From the NCBI RefSeq assembly GCF_000523235.1, contig NZ_CP006850.1, positions 3,844,001 through 3,908,000 of the forward strand: a DNA stretch of 64,000 bases, given 5' to 3'. Under the pieces are notes generated by a model. It saw only the letters and a list, made by a program, of their open reading frames with translations. It was not told where the DNA came from and did no database searches. Shown piece after piece: positions 53,193 to 62,386 of the stretch (its first letter is position 1; every line of letters starts with the position of its first letter). The position numbers and the translations under genes are program-made. Origin of the DNA: Nocardia nova SH22a. GTDB lineage: Bacteria; Actinomycetota; Actinomycetes; Mycobacteriales; Mycobacteriaceae.

Positions 53193-55001
53193 TTATCGCG
53201 TGTAGAGAGCATCGATTTCTGTTGCGAAATCGCGCAGCACGATGTTGCGCTTGAGTTTGAGCGACGGCGTGACGTAGCCGTTGGCCTCGGTGAACTCGGC
53301 TTGCAGCAGCCGGAATTTCTTCACGGCCTCCGCGCGGGACACCGCCCGGTTCCCGTCGTCGACGGCCGCCTGGATCGCGGCGAGCAGATCCGGATCGCTA
53401 CCGAGATCGGCGATCGTGGCGTCGGCCGGTTTCCCGTGCAGTTGCTTCCAGGTGGGGAAGTGATCGGCGTCGATGGTCACCAGGCAGCTGATGAACGGCT
53501 TGCCGTCACCGATGACGATCACCTCGCCGATGATCGCGTGCGCCCTGATGCGGTCCTCGATCACCGCAGGTGCGACGTTCTTACCTCCGGCGGTCACGAT
53601 GAGCTCCTTCTTGCGCCCGATGACCGTGAGATATCCGTCGTCGTCGAGGGCGCCGAGATCGCCGGTGGCGAACCAGCCCGACCGGAACGCCGCGGCGGTG
53701 GCGGCCGGGTTGTTCCAATAGCCGGTGAAGACGTTGGGCCCGCGCAGCAGGATCTCGCCGTCGTCGGCGATCCGCACCTGCGAGCCCGGCAGCGGCACCC
53801 CGACGGTGCCGATCTTCGGTTTGTCGTCGGGATTGAAGGTGGCGGCCGCGCAGGTTTCGGTCAGGCCGTAGCCCTCCAGCACGGTGAAGCCGATGCCGCG
53901 ATAGAAGTGACCGAGGTGCTCGCCGAGCGCGGCGCCACCGGAGATCGCATGCGTGGCCCGGCCACCGAGGGCGGCCCGGAGCTTGCGGTAGACCAGCCGG
54001 TCGAAGAGCGCGTGCCGAAGCCGCAGCAGCAGCGGGATGCGGCCGCGGTCGAGGGCATGGCTGTAGGCGACGGCCGTATCGGCGGCGAGCACGAAGATCT
54101 GGCCGCGACCACCGAGTTGAGCCCGTGTGGCGGCGGCGTTGTAGACCTTCTCGAACACCCGGGGCACGCCGAGGATCAATGTCGGCCGGAATGCCGCGAG
54201 TTCGGCGGTGACATCGGTGATGTCACCGACGTGACCGATCTCGATGGGCGCGAGCGCGGCCGCGACCTCCGCGATCCGGCCGAGCACGTGCGCCAGGGGC
54301 AGGAACAGCAGCACCGACGACTCACCGGTGTGGAACAGCGACGGCAGCCGCGCGACGATATTGCTGAGTTCGGCCAGGAAATTGCCGTGTGTCAGCTGGC
54401 AGCCCTTCGGCCGCCCGGTGGTGCCGGAGGTGTAGACGATGGTCGCCAGGGTGTCGGCGGTCGCCTGGGAGCGGTAGTCGTCGAGGGTCGCGCCGCTGAT
54501 CCGGGCGCCCGCCTGTTCGAGCATCGTGGTCGCGTCCGTGCCGGTCCGTGCGGTGTCGATCTGCCAGCAGTGGGCCAGCTCGGGCAGGCGGTCGCGGACA
54601 TCGATGACGACATCCGTGTGATGATCGGTCTCGGTGATCACGGCCACCGCACCGGAATCGCCGAGGATCCATTCGACCTGCTCGGCCGAGGAACTGTCGT
54701 AGACCGGCACGGTCACCGCGGCCACGGACCAGATCGCGAAGTCCAGCAGCGTCCATTCGTAGCGGGTACGCGACATGATCGCGACCCGGTCGCCGGGGCG
54801 AATCCCCTTGGCGATCAAGCCCTTTGCCACCGCCCGCACATCGGCGAGGAATTCGGTCGCGGTCAGGCCCTGCCATCGCCCGTTGGTCTTACGGGCGATG
54901 ACCGCCACGTCGGGGTATCGCTCCGCGTTGCGATGAACCAGATCACCGAGACTGCTACCGGGGGAGACCCGGTATTCGGCCGGTATGCCGAACTCACGCA
55001 T
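53193..55001 (-). CDS. Long-chain acyl-CoA ligase, FadD15-like
   Basis: 602 residues. The AMP-binding motif TIVYTSGTTGRPKG and the later motifs GYGLTETCAA and GWFATGDLGALDDDGYLTVIGRKKELIVTAGGKNVAP fit the AMP-dependent long-chain acyl-CoA synthetase family (FadD15 type, about 600 residues, with C-terminal LKLKRN). It activates fatty acids with ATP and CoA. ATG 55001 reads MREFGIPAEYRVSPGSSLGDLVHRNAERYPDV. A DosR-like box is 58-71 bp upstream, suggesting induction with the dormancy set. Confidence 0.9.
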   Translation of the reverse strand: MREFGIPAEYRVSPGSSLGDLVHRNAERYPDVAVIARKTNGRWQGLTATEFLADVRAVAKGLIAKGIRPGDRVAIMSRTRYEWTLLDFAIWSVAAVTVPVYDSSSAEQVEWILGDSGAVAVITETDHHTDVVIDVRDRLPELAHCWQIDTARTGTDATTMLEQAGARISGATLDDYRSQATADTLATIVYTSGTTGRPKGCQLTHGNFLAELSNIVARLPSLFHTGESSVLLFLPLAHVLGRIAEVAAALAPIEIGHVGDITDVTAELAAFRPTLILGVPRVFEKVYNAAATRAQLGGRGQIFVLAADTAVAYSHALDRGRIPLLLRLRHALFDRLVYRKLRAALGGRATHAISGGAALGEHLGHFYRGIGFTVLEGYGLTETCAAATFNPDDKPKIGTVGVPLPGSQVRIADDGEILLRGPNVFTGYWNNPAATAAAFRSGWFATGDLGALDDDGYLTVIGRKKELIVTAGGKNVAPAVIEDRIRAHAIIGEVIVIGDGKPFISCLVTIDADHFPTWKQLHGKPADATIADLGSDPDLLAAIQAAVDDGNRAVSRAEAVKKFRLLQAEFTEANGYVTPSLKLKRNIVLRDFATEIDALYTR

Positions 55002-55058
55002 AGCTCATTGTGGTGTGTGTCACAGAAGCCGGGCGACGGGCGGTCGACCCTCGACCCG

Positions 55059-55072
55059 AGGACCAATGACCC
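55059..55072 (-). promoter_or_regulatory. DosR-like box upstream of the acyl-CoA ligase gene
   Basis: AGGACCAATGACCC, partial match to GGGAC-N4-GNCCC, 58 bp from the start. Confidence 0.4.
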
Positions 55073-55080
55073 TGCCCGTG

Positions 55081-56517
55081 TCAGCCGACCGGGGCGGGTG
55101 GACGCTCGGAGGGCGGGGTCTGAGCGGTGTAATCGATGTCGCGGGTCTCGCGGACACCCAGCAGCGCGAGCAGCGACAGCACACCGGCCGCCGACAGGTA
55201 CAGGCCGACCTTCGCGATATTGCCGTCGGGCCGCCACAACGCGACCGCGATGATCGGCGCCAGCGAGGCGCCGAGAACACCCGCGAGGTTGTAGACGACC
55301 GCGGATCCGGTGTAGCGGACGTCGGCCGGAAACAGTTCCGGCAGCAGCGATCCCATCGGCCCGTAGCTCAGTCCCATCAGGGCCAGGCCCACGATGACGA
55401 ACGAGACACTCAGCGGAACCGATCCCGCGGTGGTGAACCAGGGCTGGAACAACACCCCGAACACCGCGACCGCCACGAGAGTCACCAGCAGGGTCCGCCG
55501 TCGGCCCACCCGGTCGGTCAGGAGACCGGCCACCGTGGTGAACACGGCGAAGAACACCACCCCCACCAGCAGGATCGTCAGGAATTCGGTGCGGCTGAAC
55601 CCCAGGCCCGCCTTCGCGTCCGAGGCCGGATGCGCGGCCGCGGTGCCGTAGGTCAGGGTGAATGTGGTCATGAGATAGAACAGCACGTACGTCGACACGC
55701 ACAGCAGGGTGCCGAGGACGAGGTGGCGCCAATGGGTGCGCACGAGCCGGGTGGCGGGTACCCGGGCGATATTGTCCGCGGCCGCGACATCGGTGAACAC
55801 ACGGCTCTCCACGATCTGCAACCGCACATACAGGCCGACGACGACCAGGATCGCGCTCAGCAGGAACGGGATGCGCCAGCCGACGTTGTCGAAGGTGATC
55901 GCACCCGGGTCGTCGGAGTGCGCGGGCATGATCGCGGTGAGCAGCAGGAACACCCCGTTGGCGAGGAAGAACCCGATGGGTGCGCCCAGTTGCGGCAGGC
56001 TCCCGAACAACCCTCGTCTGCCTTCCGGAGCGTTTTCGGTGGCCAGCAACGTGGCGCCGCTCCATTCCCCGCCCAGCCCGACGCCCTGCACGAACCGCAG
56101 CACCGCCAGCAGCACCGGCGCCCACAGTCCGGCGACGGCGTAGGTCGGCAGGCATCCGATCAGCACGGTCGCGGTGCCCATGATCAGCAGCGAGGAGACC
56201 AGCGTCCGCTTGCGTCCGATCCGGTCGCCGAAGTGCCCGAACACGACCGAACCGATCGGCCGGGCGAAGAACGCGAGCGCGAAGGTGACGAACGACGACA
56301 ACTGTGCCGCCGTCGGGCTCTCGTGCGGGAAGAACAGTTTCGGGAATACGAGCACCGCCGCCGTGCCGTAGATGTAGAAGTCGTAGAACTCGATCGACGT
56401 ACCGATCAAACTCGCGATCACCACCCGTGATCGCCGATTGGCCGGAACGGAGTCGGTCGTGGGTTCGGTCGTCTCGACCGTCACCGTGTCGAGCACAGGC
56501 CGCGGATCTGCTTTCAC
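55081..56517 (-). CDS. MFS transporter, metabolite:H+ symporter (MHS) type
   Basis: 478 residues with 12 hydrophobic segments. The N-terminus VVIASLIGTSIEFYDFYIYGTAAVLVFPKLFF and FFARPIGSVVFGHFGDRIGRKRTL are typical of the MHS group (ShiA, ProP, KgtP relatives), importers of organic acids, betaines or shikimate. Substrate unknown. The short gap to the acyl-CoA ligase on the same strand may allow read-through. Confidence 0.9.
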   Translation of the reverse strand: MKADPRPVLDTVTVETTEPTTDSVPANRRSRVVIASLIGTSIEFYDFYIYGTAAVLVFPKLFFPHESPTAAQLSSFVTFALAFFARPIGSVVFGHFGDRIGRKRTLVSSLLIMGTATVLIGCLPTYAVAGLWAPVLLAVLRFVQGVGLGGEWSGATLLATENAPEGRRGLFGSLPQLGAPIGFFLANGVFLLLTAIMPAHSDDPGAITFDNVGWRIPFLLSAILVVVGLYVRLQIVESRVFTDVAAADNIARVPATRLVRTHWRHLVLGTLLCVSTYVLFYLMTTFTLTYGTAAAHPASDAKAGLGFSRTEFLTILLVGVVFFAVFTTVAGLLTDRVGRRRTLLVTLVAVAVFGVLFQPWFTTAGSVPLSVSFVIVGLALMGLSYGPMGSLLPELFPADVRYTGSAVVYNLAGVLGASLAPIIAVALWRPDGNIAKVGLYLSAAGVLSLLALLGVRETRDIDYTAQTPPSERPPAPVG

Positions 56518-56547
56518 GACCAGATTGTCTCAGTCGTGCTCCATCGG

Positions 56548-56976
56548 TCACGGCGAGAGGGGCAGGGGCTTTCCCGCACGAGCCCAGGCTTGTTCGGCCT
56601 CCGAGCCCGCGTCGGGCGGGAACTGACCGGCGATCATCCACAGGTCCCGTGGTGATTCGTAGGTGTGGAATTCCCAATGCAATCCGCGACCGCCGGTGTA
56701 GGGCTCCATGATCGCGTTGAGCGCCTGTGTCGATCGCCTGCGCATATCCGGGTCGTCGAGGTGGCGGGCGAGGTGTTCGACGACGATCCGGACGGTGTCG
56801 CGCGCCGGTCTACCTGCGACATAGATCGATGATTCGTCGATCTCCCGGAACAGGACGACGACGTAGAAGTCGGGCAGGCCGAACTTGGTGTAGAGCGCGG
56901 TGATATCCCGGGCGAAATCTTGTTTGTCCTGATCGGAGTAGGTGTCCGCCGGGTGGTAGATGTGCCACAGAGGCAT
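56548..56976 (-). CDS. Tautomerase-superfamily protein, cis-CaaD/MSAD-like
   Basis: 142 residues. After Met comes Pro2 (MPLWHIYHPADTYSDQDKQDFARDITALY), the catalytic N-terminal proline of the tautomerase superfamily; length about 140 and the FPPDAGSEAEQAWARAGKPLP tail match the long tautomerase_3 group. Likely acts on a small keto or unsaturated acid. Downstream of the SDR gene by 25 bp, probably one operon controlled by the HxlR protein. Confidence 0.8.
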   Translation of the reverse strand: MPLWHIYHPADTYSDQDKQDFARDITALYTKFGLPDFYVVVLFREIDESSIYVAGRPARDTVRIVVEHLARHLDDPDMRRRSTQALNAIMEPYTGGRGLHWEFHTYESPRDLWMIAGQFPPDAGSEAEQAWARAGKPLPLSP

Positions 56977-57001
56977 GTGCTCGTCCTTTCGCTGACGGTG
57001 G

Positions 57002-57703
57002 TTATGCGGTGAGGGAGAGGGTGAGCCCCTCGACGGGGCCCGACAGCGCCGCTTTGACGCGCCGGGTCACCTCGTCTACGAGGACCTCGTTGTCGCCGCG
57101 CTCCACGCCGTCGAATACGGCCTCGGCCACCCGCTGCGGGGAGATCTTGTCGACGGTGAGCCGCCGGACCATGTCGGTGTCGGCGAATCCGAGGTGCACG
57201 CCCACCACCTGGGTGTGCTGGGCGGCGAGTTCCAGCCGCAGCGAATTGGTGAGCGACCACAGTGCCGCCTTGGACGCGCCGTAGGCCGCCGCCCCCGCAC
57301 CCCAGGACAGCACCGAGTGGATATTGACCAGCGCACCACCGCCGTTGGCCGCCAGCACCGGCGCGAAAGCCTGGGCGACGCTCAGCGGTCCGAAGACATT
57401 GGTGTCGAAGGTGGCGCGGACATCGGCCGGATCGGCGGTCAGCAGTGGCGCGGGCAGCAGCACGCCCGCGTTGTTGACCACGATATCCGCGTCCTCGGCC
57501 CGAAGTGCCGCCGCCGCAACGGATTCGGGGTCGGTGACGTCCAGGGTGAGAGATTCGACGCGGGGATCGGCGTCCGCGTGCGGAGTCCGGGTGGCGACGT
57601 AGACCTTCGCCGCTCCACGGCGGAGCAGTTCGTCGGCGAATGCTTTTCCGAGCCCGCGGCGGCCGCCGGTGACCACCGCCACCGCTCCGTCGATTCTGGT
57701 CAT
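57002..57703 (-). CDS. Short-chain dehydrogenase/reductase
   Basis: 233 residues. NAD(P) motif VTGGRRGLGKAFAD (TGxxxGxG; R-rich, so probably NADP), NNAG (VNNAGVLLPAP), and catalytic S-Y-K (SVLSWGAGAAAYGASKAALWS). Oxidoreductase of unknown substrate. Divergent from the HxlR regulator, with two palindromic operators between them, so very probably its target. Confidence 0.9.
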   Translation of the reverse strand: MTRIDGAVAVVTGGRRGLGKAFADELLRRGAAKVYVATRTPHADADPRVESLTLDVTDPESVAAAALRAEDADIVVNNAGVLLPAPLLTADPADVRATFDTNVFGPLSVAQAFAPVLAANGGGALVNIHSVLSWGAGAAAYGASKAALWSLTNSLRLELAAQHTQVVGVHLGFADTDMVRRLTVDKISPQRVAEAVFDGVERGDNEVLVDEVTRRVKAALSGPVEGLTLSLTA

Positions 57704-57739
57704 GTCTGTCCTCTCGCGTCGGCCGGAACCCCGGACTGA

Positions 57740-57796
57740 GTAACGAATGCGTTAGTTAGATGACAGCACACGACACCTGGGTAACGCAAGCGTTAG
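57740..57796. promoter_or_regulatory. Twin palindromic operators of the HxlR regulator
   Basis: GTAACGAATGCGTTAG (57740-57755) and GTAACGCAAGCGTTAG (57781-57796), the second a perfect TAACGC-AA-GCGTTA palindrome. Starts are 41 bp apart, about four helical turns, in the divergent SDR/hxlR promoter region. Position and symmetry fit operator sites for the adjacent regulator. Confidence 0.75.
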
Positions 57797-57815
57797 CTAT
57801 ACTGGGGTGGTGGCG

Positions 57816-58298
57816 ATGACGTTCGAGGCGCGGCTGCGCGACAGGGAGGGCTGGTCGATCGGCGACGGCTGCTCCGCCGGGCGGGTGCTGGAGCTGCTGA
57901 GCACCCGGACCGTCTTCCTGGTCGTTCGTGAATGCTTCTACGGCACAACGAAATTCGAAGACTTCGTCACGCGGATCGGAACCACCGCACCCGCGGTGTC
58001 GCGGGCACTCCGGCAACTCGGGTCGGCGGGAATCGTCGAACGCGTCCCCTATCGGGAGCCCGGCAGTCGCGCACGGGAGGAATACCGGCTCACCGACGCC
58101 GGTGAGGACCTGCTGCCGGTCTTCCTGTCGTTGATGCAGTGGGGGGACAAATACCTGCAGGACGGGAATCCGCCGTTGTCGTTCATCGAGCAGGAGTCCG
58201 GTGCCGCGATCGGCGTGCAGGTGGTGCGTGATCCGGGGCCGCACGCGAAATCGGACGATATCGAGATCCGGCTGAATCGCGGCCGCGGTTCGGTCTGA
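57816..58298 (+). CDS. HxlR-family transcriptional regulator
   Basis: About 160 residues from ATG 57816 (GGGGTGG, 5 bp); GTG 57807 or 57810 possible. GWSIGDGCSAGRVLELLSTRTVFLVVRECFYGTTKFEDFVTRIGTTAPAVSRALRQLGSAGIVERVPYREPGSR is the HxlR winged helix. It has a cysteine at the usual redox/electrophile position (C near residue 18). Likely represses the divergent SDR-tautomerase operon through the twin operators. Confidence 0.88.
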   Translation: MTFEARLRDREGWSIGDGCSAGRVLELLSTRTVFLVVRECFYGTTKFEDFVTRIGTTAPAVSRALRQLGSAGIVERVPYREPGSRAREEYRLTDAGEDLLPVFLSLMQWGDKYLQDGNPPLSFIEQESGAAIGVQVVRDPGPHAKSDDIEIRLNRGRGSV

Positions 58299-58395
58299 TG
58301 CCGTGATGCCGGTGGTGGTAGGCGCCGACCGAAGTTCCGAGCGCGAGCAGGGGAGCCGGAACCTGTTGTGCGACAGTACGAGACGAGCGCCGAGT

Positions 58396-59337
58396 TCAAT
58401 CCGCCGCGGGGTCGGGGACCGGTCGCGGGAGCGCCGGTAGCAGTTCCGCGAGCCTGGCCAGCTGTGCGGCGAACGTGCCGGGGTCGAGCGCGCCGATCCG
58501 CAGGAGGATGTGTCGCGCTCCGGCGTCGGCGAATCGTTGGAGCTGGGCGGGAATATCCGGTCCGGTCATCATCAGCTGGATCCCGGCGACGGCCTCCAGC
58601 GGCATGCGATAGGTCGCCCGGCAGTAGTCGTCCAGTGCCTTCGCGCCCCGCTCCTTGTCGTCATCCACGAACAGGGTCGCGAACAGGGCCGGGGTGACCG
58701 GCCGCGTCGCGGTGTCGTGGATTGTGGCCAGCGCGGTCGCGTAGTCCGCCGGGTCGGGCGGGTACGGCAGCCAGCCGTCGTACAGTCGCGCGGTGCGCCG
58801 GAGCGCGGCAGGGGTGATCCCGCCCAGCCAGATCGGCGGGCCGCCCGGACGTGCGGGCGTGGGCACCTCGGGCAACCAGTCGTAGTGCAAGACCTTGCCG
58901 TGGAAGAACTCCGGATTCCCGGTCCACAGTTCACGCCACAGCGCGACCGTATCGTCGAGCCGGGAGAAGCGAGTACGGAAATCGACCCCGACGAGTTCGA
59001 GTTCCTTCTCGCTGAAGCCGGGAAATCCCGCACCGACACCGACCACGAGCCGGCCTTCCGACAGCAGATCCAGTGAGCTGAGCGTCACCGCGGCATGCAC
59101 CGGATGCCGGTAGGCGGGCATCAGCACCGCGGTGCCGAGCGTGATGCGTTCGGTGGCGTGTGCGACGGCGGCCAGCAGGGTGAGCGGTTCGATCCTGGCG
59201 CGCACGAGAGAGTCACCGGCCCAGACGGATTCGAATCCGAGTCGCTCGGCCTCGACGGCGATATCGACCAGGCGCCGGATCGAGCCGTCCGCGTCCAGTT
59301 GTGCGTTGCCCGCCGGGAGGAGAAGTCCGTATTTCAT
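58396..59337 (-). CDS. LLM-class flavin/F420-dependent oxidoreductase
   Basis: 313 residues from ATG 59337. MKYGLLLPAGNAQ, ESVWAGDSLVRARIEPLTLLAAVAHATERITLGTAVLMPAYRHPVHAAVTLSSLDLLSEGRLVVGVGAGF is the luciferase-like barrel; GGPPIWLGGITPAALRR is the second signature. F420H2-dependent enzymes of this type are common in Nocardia and mycobacteria. Substrate unknown. The frame is open to 59727 but the upstream part has no family features. Confidence 0.85.
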   Translation of the reverse strand: MKYGLLLPAGNAQLDADGSIRRLVDIAVEAERLGFESVWAGDSLVRARIEPLTLLAAVAHATERITLGTAVLMPAYRHPVHAAVTLSSLDLLSEGRLVVGVGAGFPGFSEKELELVGVDFRTRFSRLDDTVALWRELWTGNPEFFHGKVLHYDWLPEVPTPARPGGPPIWLGGITPAALRRTARLYDGWLPYPPDPADYATALATIHDTATRPVTPALFATLFVDDDKERGAKALDDYCRATYRMPLEAVAGIQLMMTGPDIPAQLQRFADAGARHILLRIGALDPGTFAAQLARLAELLPALPRPVPDPAAD

Positions 59338-59530
59338 GTGAACAACCGTCGCCGAGCGGGGGTATGTGTTCAATTCCCCGGAGGGAATCGCCCGGTGTGC
59401 TTCGCTGAGATCATGACCGGGGTGCGAGTGAATGTCGCGGTGTCGCCGGGCTCCCCACCCGCTGACCTCATAGGCCATGCGAGTAACCGTGTGGGCAATT
59501 CGAGTGGGGGATTCGCTGTATGGTGTCGAT

Positions 59531-60082
59531 GTGTCGGACAGGCAGGAGGGCGACGTCGGCTGGATCGGCCGCCGCGTCGCGCGGTTGCGCCGTGAACGTG
59601 GCTGGACCCTGGCCACTCTGGGCGGGAAGGTCGACCTGTCGAGCACACAGCTCTCGCGCATCGAATCCGGCGCCCGCCAGCCGTCGGTGGGCACATTGAT
59701 CGAGATCGCCCGCGCCTTCGGTATCACCCTGAGCGAACTCGTCGCCGAGGACCACGCGCCGCGATTCCACCTGGTACGCGCCGGGCAGCGCGCATCGCAT
59801 GAGACGGCCAGCGGAGTGCTCGCGCCACTGAGCGGGGACTATCCGGCGCTGAATGCCGTCCACCTGACCATCCCGGCCACCGCCGAAGCGCCGGAGGCCC
59901 GGCACCAGGGCGAGGAATGGCTCTACGTGCTCACCGGATCGGTCGAGATCGTCATCGGCGCCACGACGACGATCCTCGCGCCCGGCGACGCCATCCATTT
60001 CCCGTCCCGTACCCCGCACAGCGTCCGCAATGTCGGCCCCGCCCCGGCCGAAACTCTTCTCGTCTCGGCGCACACGCGCTGA
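59531..60082 (+). CDS. XRE-cupin transcriptional regulator
   Basis: About 183 residues from GTG 59531; start at 59477 is also open and the ribosome sites are weak. IGRRVARLRRERGWTLATLGGKVDLSSTQLSRIESGARQPSVGTLIEIARAFGITLSEL is an XRE helix-turn-helix. The C-terminal half is a cupin (EEWLYVLTGSVEIVIG ... LAPGDAIHFPSRTPHSVRNVG), which usually binds a small effector. Divergent from the LLM oxidoreductase gene. Confidence 0.88.
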   Translation: MSDRQEGDVGWIGRRVARLRRERGWTLATLGGKVDLSSTQLSRIESGARQPSVGTLIEIARAFGITLSELVAEDHAPRFHLVRAGQRASHETASGVLAPLSGDYPALNAVHLTIPATAEAPEARHQGEEWLYVLTGSVEIVIGATTTILAPGDAIHFPSRTPHSVRNVGPAPAETLLVSAHTR

Positions 60083-60088
60083 AGCGCG

Positions 60089-60487
60089 TCAGGCGTCAGG
60101 CGCCGAGCAGTGGCGCAGCAACCCGCCGACTCCATCGGCCAATGCGTGTTCCGGCTCGAGGGTGACGATGCCCGCGCCGACGGCGAGCGCGGCGAGCGGC
60201 AGGGCCTCGTCGGCGCGGCGCAACATGGTCGGACCGAGTGGCCACAGCTGCGCCTCGAGTTCGAGACTGTTCGGCGGATCCACCGCGATCACCGTCGTCG
60301 CCTGCTCGGTCGTGATCGGCCAGGCGCCCACGCTGTGGTGGATGCGGGTTCCCACGGCCGGCCACCCGTCGTCGACATCGCGCATGTGGGTGGAGCCGAC
60401 CACCCAGTGCCCGTAGGACCATCCGTCGGCCAGCACCGCGAACACCCGGTCGATCGATCCGGGAATCCGCATCCGCACATCCACCAT
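60089..60487 (-). CDS. SRPBCC (polyketide cyclase/START-like) protein
   Basis: 132 residues from ATG 60487. MVDVRMRIPGSIDRVFAVLADGWSYGHWVVGSTHMRDVD is the usual N-terminal strand-helix of SRPBCC proteins, which bind hydrophobic ligands in a cavity. Role unknown. Tail-to-tail with the XRE-cupin gene, 6 bp apart. Confidence 0.8.
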   Translation of the reverse strand: MVDVRMRIPGSIDRVFAVLADGWSYGHWVVGSTHMRDVDDGWPAVGTRIHHSVGAWPITTEQATTVIAVDPPNSLELEAQLWPLGPTMLRRADEALPLAALAVGAGIVTLEPEHALADGVGGLLRHCSAPDA

Positions 60488-60590
60488 CAGGCACACTCCC
60501 AGGCGTCGCGGATCAAGGCGAGACGATGTCCGACGCGGCAGGGCCGCATGAGTCACTCCTGTTCACCGCTCGTGCGAACCGGATGCCCCG

Positions 60591-61190
60591 TCAGCGTCCG
60601 GTGCCGATGATCTGGCCGTTGTGCGCGTCGACGGAATAGGTGACCTCGCTACGGTCACCGCGCATCAGATCGACCTTCCACACGACGGTGCCGCTGTCGT
60701 CGGTGTCGATTTCCATCTCGTCGAATTCCGCGCTCGGATCGCGGGAACCGGCCGCGCGCAGGGCATCGGCCGCGGTGATGGTCACGCCGTCCAGTTTGGC
60801 GATGTCGTCGCTGGGACGGGGTGCCTGCTGCTGGGACCGGACGGTGTGTCCCGTCGCGTCGACCAGCACGTCGATCTGGTCTCCGCCCGCGGCGACCTTC
60901 GCGTCGAACACCCCTTCGGTGCCTTGCAACTCGGTTTCCAGATCGAACGGTTTGCCGCCGGGCACGGCATTCGCGGCGGTGTCCAGCGCCGCGAGCGCAT
61001 TGGCGACCGGAGTCGACTTCGCGCTGACCGCACTGGTCACCGGCGTATTGCCGCCGGTGAGCGCGGACGTGGTGGCTCCGGGCGCGGAGCGGGTCTGATC
61101 GGTGGAGTCGGTGTCGTCACCACACGCGGTGAGTCCGAGTACGCCGCACCCGACCACGGCACCGCTCACCAGCAAACGCTTTGCATGCAT
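60591..61190 (-). CDS. PepSY-domain lipoprotein
   Basis: 199 residues from ATG 61190. Signal peptide MHAKRLLVSGAVVGCGVLGLTACGD with lipobox LTAC (Cys23), so anchored outside the membrane. Two PepSY repeats (about 70-130 and 135-199; the last reads TVVWKVDLMRGDRSEVTYSVDAHNGQIIG). PepSY domains often bind or inhibit proteases. Function otherwise unknown. Confidence 0.82.
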   Translation of the reverse strand: MHAKRLLVSGAVVGCGVLGLTACGDDTDSTDQTRSAPGATTSALTGGNTPVTSAVSAKSTPVANALAALDTAANAVPGGKPFDLETELQGTEGVFDAKVAAGGDQIDVLVDATGHTVRSQQQAPRPSDDIAKLDGVTITAADALRAAGSRDPSAEFDEMEIDTDDSGTVVWKVDLMRGDRSEVTYSVDAHNGQIIGTGR

Positions 61191-61289
61191 CGATCCCACC
61201 GTCCTCGTCAGTGTGTAGCCAGCGGAGTCGTACGCCGTCGCCGTACCCGCGGCCGGTCCGGGCAAACACCGATCCGCGCGATCCGGCGG

Positions 61290-61682
61290 CTATTGCTGCC
61301 CTGCCGTCGGAGGCGTGTCGGTCCGGTTGGTGAGTTCGGCGTTGAGTTCGAGAGCTTCGGAGAGCTGATCTTCGAGGATGATGATGCGGCACGCGGCTTC
61401 CAGCGGAGTGCCGCGGTCGATGAGTTCGCGGGCGCGGGCGGCGATACGCAGTTGATAACGGGAGTATCGGCGGTGCCCGCCGGGGGAGCGTTGCGGGACG
61501 ATCAGTTTCGCCTCGTCCAGGCTGCGCAGGAACGCCGGCGTGGTACCGAGCAAGTCCGCGGCCCGGCCCATGGTGTAGGCGGGGTAGTCGTCATCGTCGA
61601 ATTTGTCGTTCGCGGTCGTGGGTTCAGAAATCGTTGTGCCTCCACACGTCGACGTGCCCCGGCGCCTGGGGCGCCGGGGCAC
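61290..61682 (-). CDS. MerR-like regulator, start codon uncertain
   Basis: The recognisable part is YPAYTMGRAADLLGTTPAFLRSLDEAKLIVPQRSPGGHRRYSRYQLRIAARARELIDRGTPLEAACRIIILED, a MerR-type helix-turn-helix and wing followed by a short coiled coil. GTG 61682 lies inside a perfect hairpin and gives an unlikely basic N-terminus. GGAGG is followed 7 bp later by ATT at 61631, a rare start. ATG 61571 would cut into the domain. The start remains open. Confidence 0.75.
   Translation of the reverse strand: MPRRPRRRGTSTCGGTTISEPTTANDKFDDDDYPAYTMGRAADLLGTTPAFLRSLDEAKLIVPQRSPGGHRRYSRYQLRIAARARELIDRGTPLEAACRIIILEDQLSEALELNAELTNRTDTPPTAGQQ
61654..61682. other. Perfect 13-bp inverted repeat upstream of the MerR-like gene
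   Basis: GTGCCCCGGCGCC (61654-61666) and GGCGCCGGGGCAC (61670-61682) around TGG. All 13 pairs match. No T-run follows on either strand, so it may be an RNA hairpin in the leader or an operator and not a standard terminator. Confidence 0.6.
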
Positions 61683-62165
61683 TGAAAGGGGAAATTACTG
61701 CGTCTTCCGACAGATAACCGAATTGTCGGTGACCACCCGAACCACGCATCGTCATGGGTGACCCGACGGGCAACGCCTCCCTTCTACTCACAGGGTTACT
61801 TCATCTTCTTTCCGTGCAACTGCATCCTGCTTCCCGGCAGGCGGGGGGACCGGTCGTACCTGCTGGTCCCGCACCCGCGCCCGCCGTCTTCGCTACCACG
61901 GGTAGTTCGTCATCTCCCGTGCCTTCCGGACACTTCTTTCTCTCTCGACGACAGAGAAAGTACCGCACCTGAAACCGAATGTCTACTGTCACCACTGCAG
62001 AATTTCTGTGGCGCCCGGGGCGGGTATGCGGTCTCGGTCACCGGCAAGCGGTCAGGACGCCCGCTCCTGGCCATATGCGCGGGGAAGATGTGTGGCATGC
62101 TGGGTGTCGAGCACGGGTTGTTGCAGTGATCGCCCGGCTCACTACAGGAAGTCATCGAAGAAAAT
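61683..62165. other. 483-bp region upstream of the cold-shock gene
   Basis: No gene supported; small frames lack ribosome sites. It probably contains the promoter and a long leader of the cold-shock mRNA, as is common for cspA-type genes. No named riboswitch was recognised. Confidence 0.4.
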
Positions 62166-62369
62166 ATGTCTCAAGGCAGTGTGAAGTGGTTTAACGGCGA
62201 AAAGGGCTTCGGGTTCATCGCGCAGGACGCGGGCGGCCCGGATGTTTTCGTCCACTATTCCGAGATTTCCGGCTCCGGCTACAAGACTCTGGACGAGGGC
62301 CAGCGCGTCGAGTTCGAGCTCGGCCAGGGCCAGAAGGGCCCGCAGGCCCAGAGCGTCCGCGTCATCTGA
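62166..62369 (+). CDS. Cold-shock domain protein, CspA family
   Basis: 67 residues. RNP1 KGFGFIA and RNP2 VFVHYSEI within [18 protein letters not shown]..., the canonical single cold-shock domain that binds and melts mRNA. ATG 62166 with only a weak GAAGAAAAT ribosome site. Followed by a clear terminator. Confidence 0.95.
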   Translation: MSQGSVKWFNGEKGFGFIAQDAGGPDVFVHYSEISGSGYKTLDEGQRVEFELGQGQKGPQAQSVRVI

Positions 62370-62386
62370 GAGCCGACGGCGACAAG

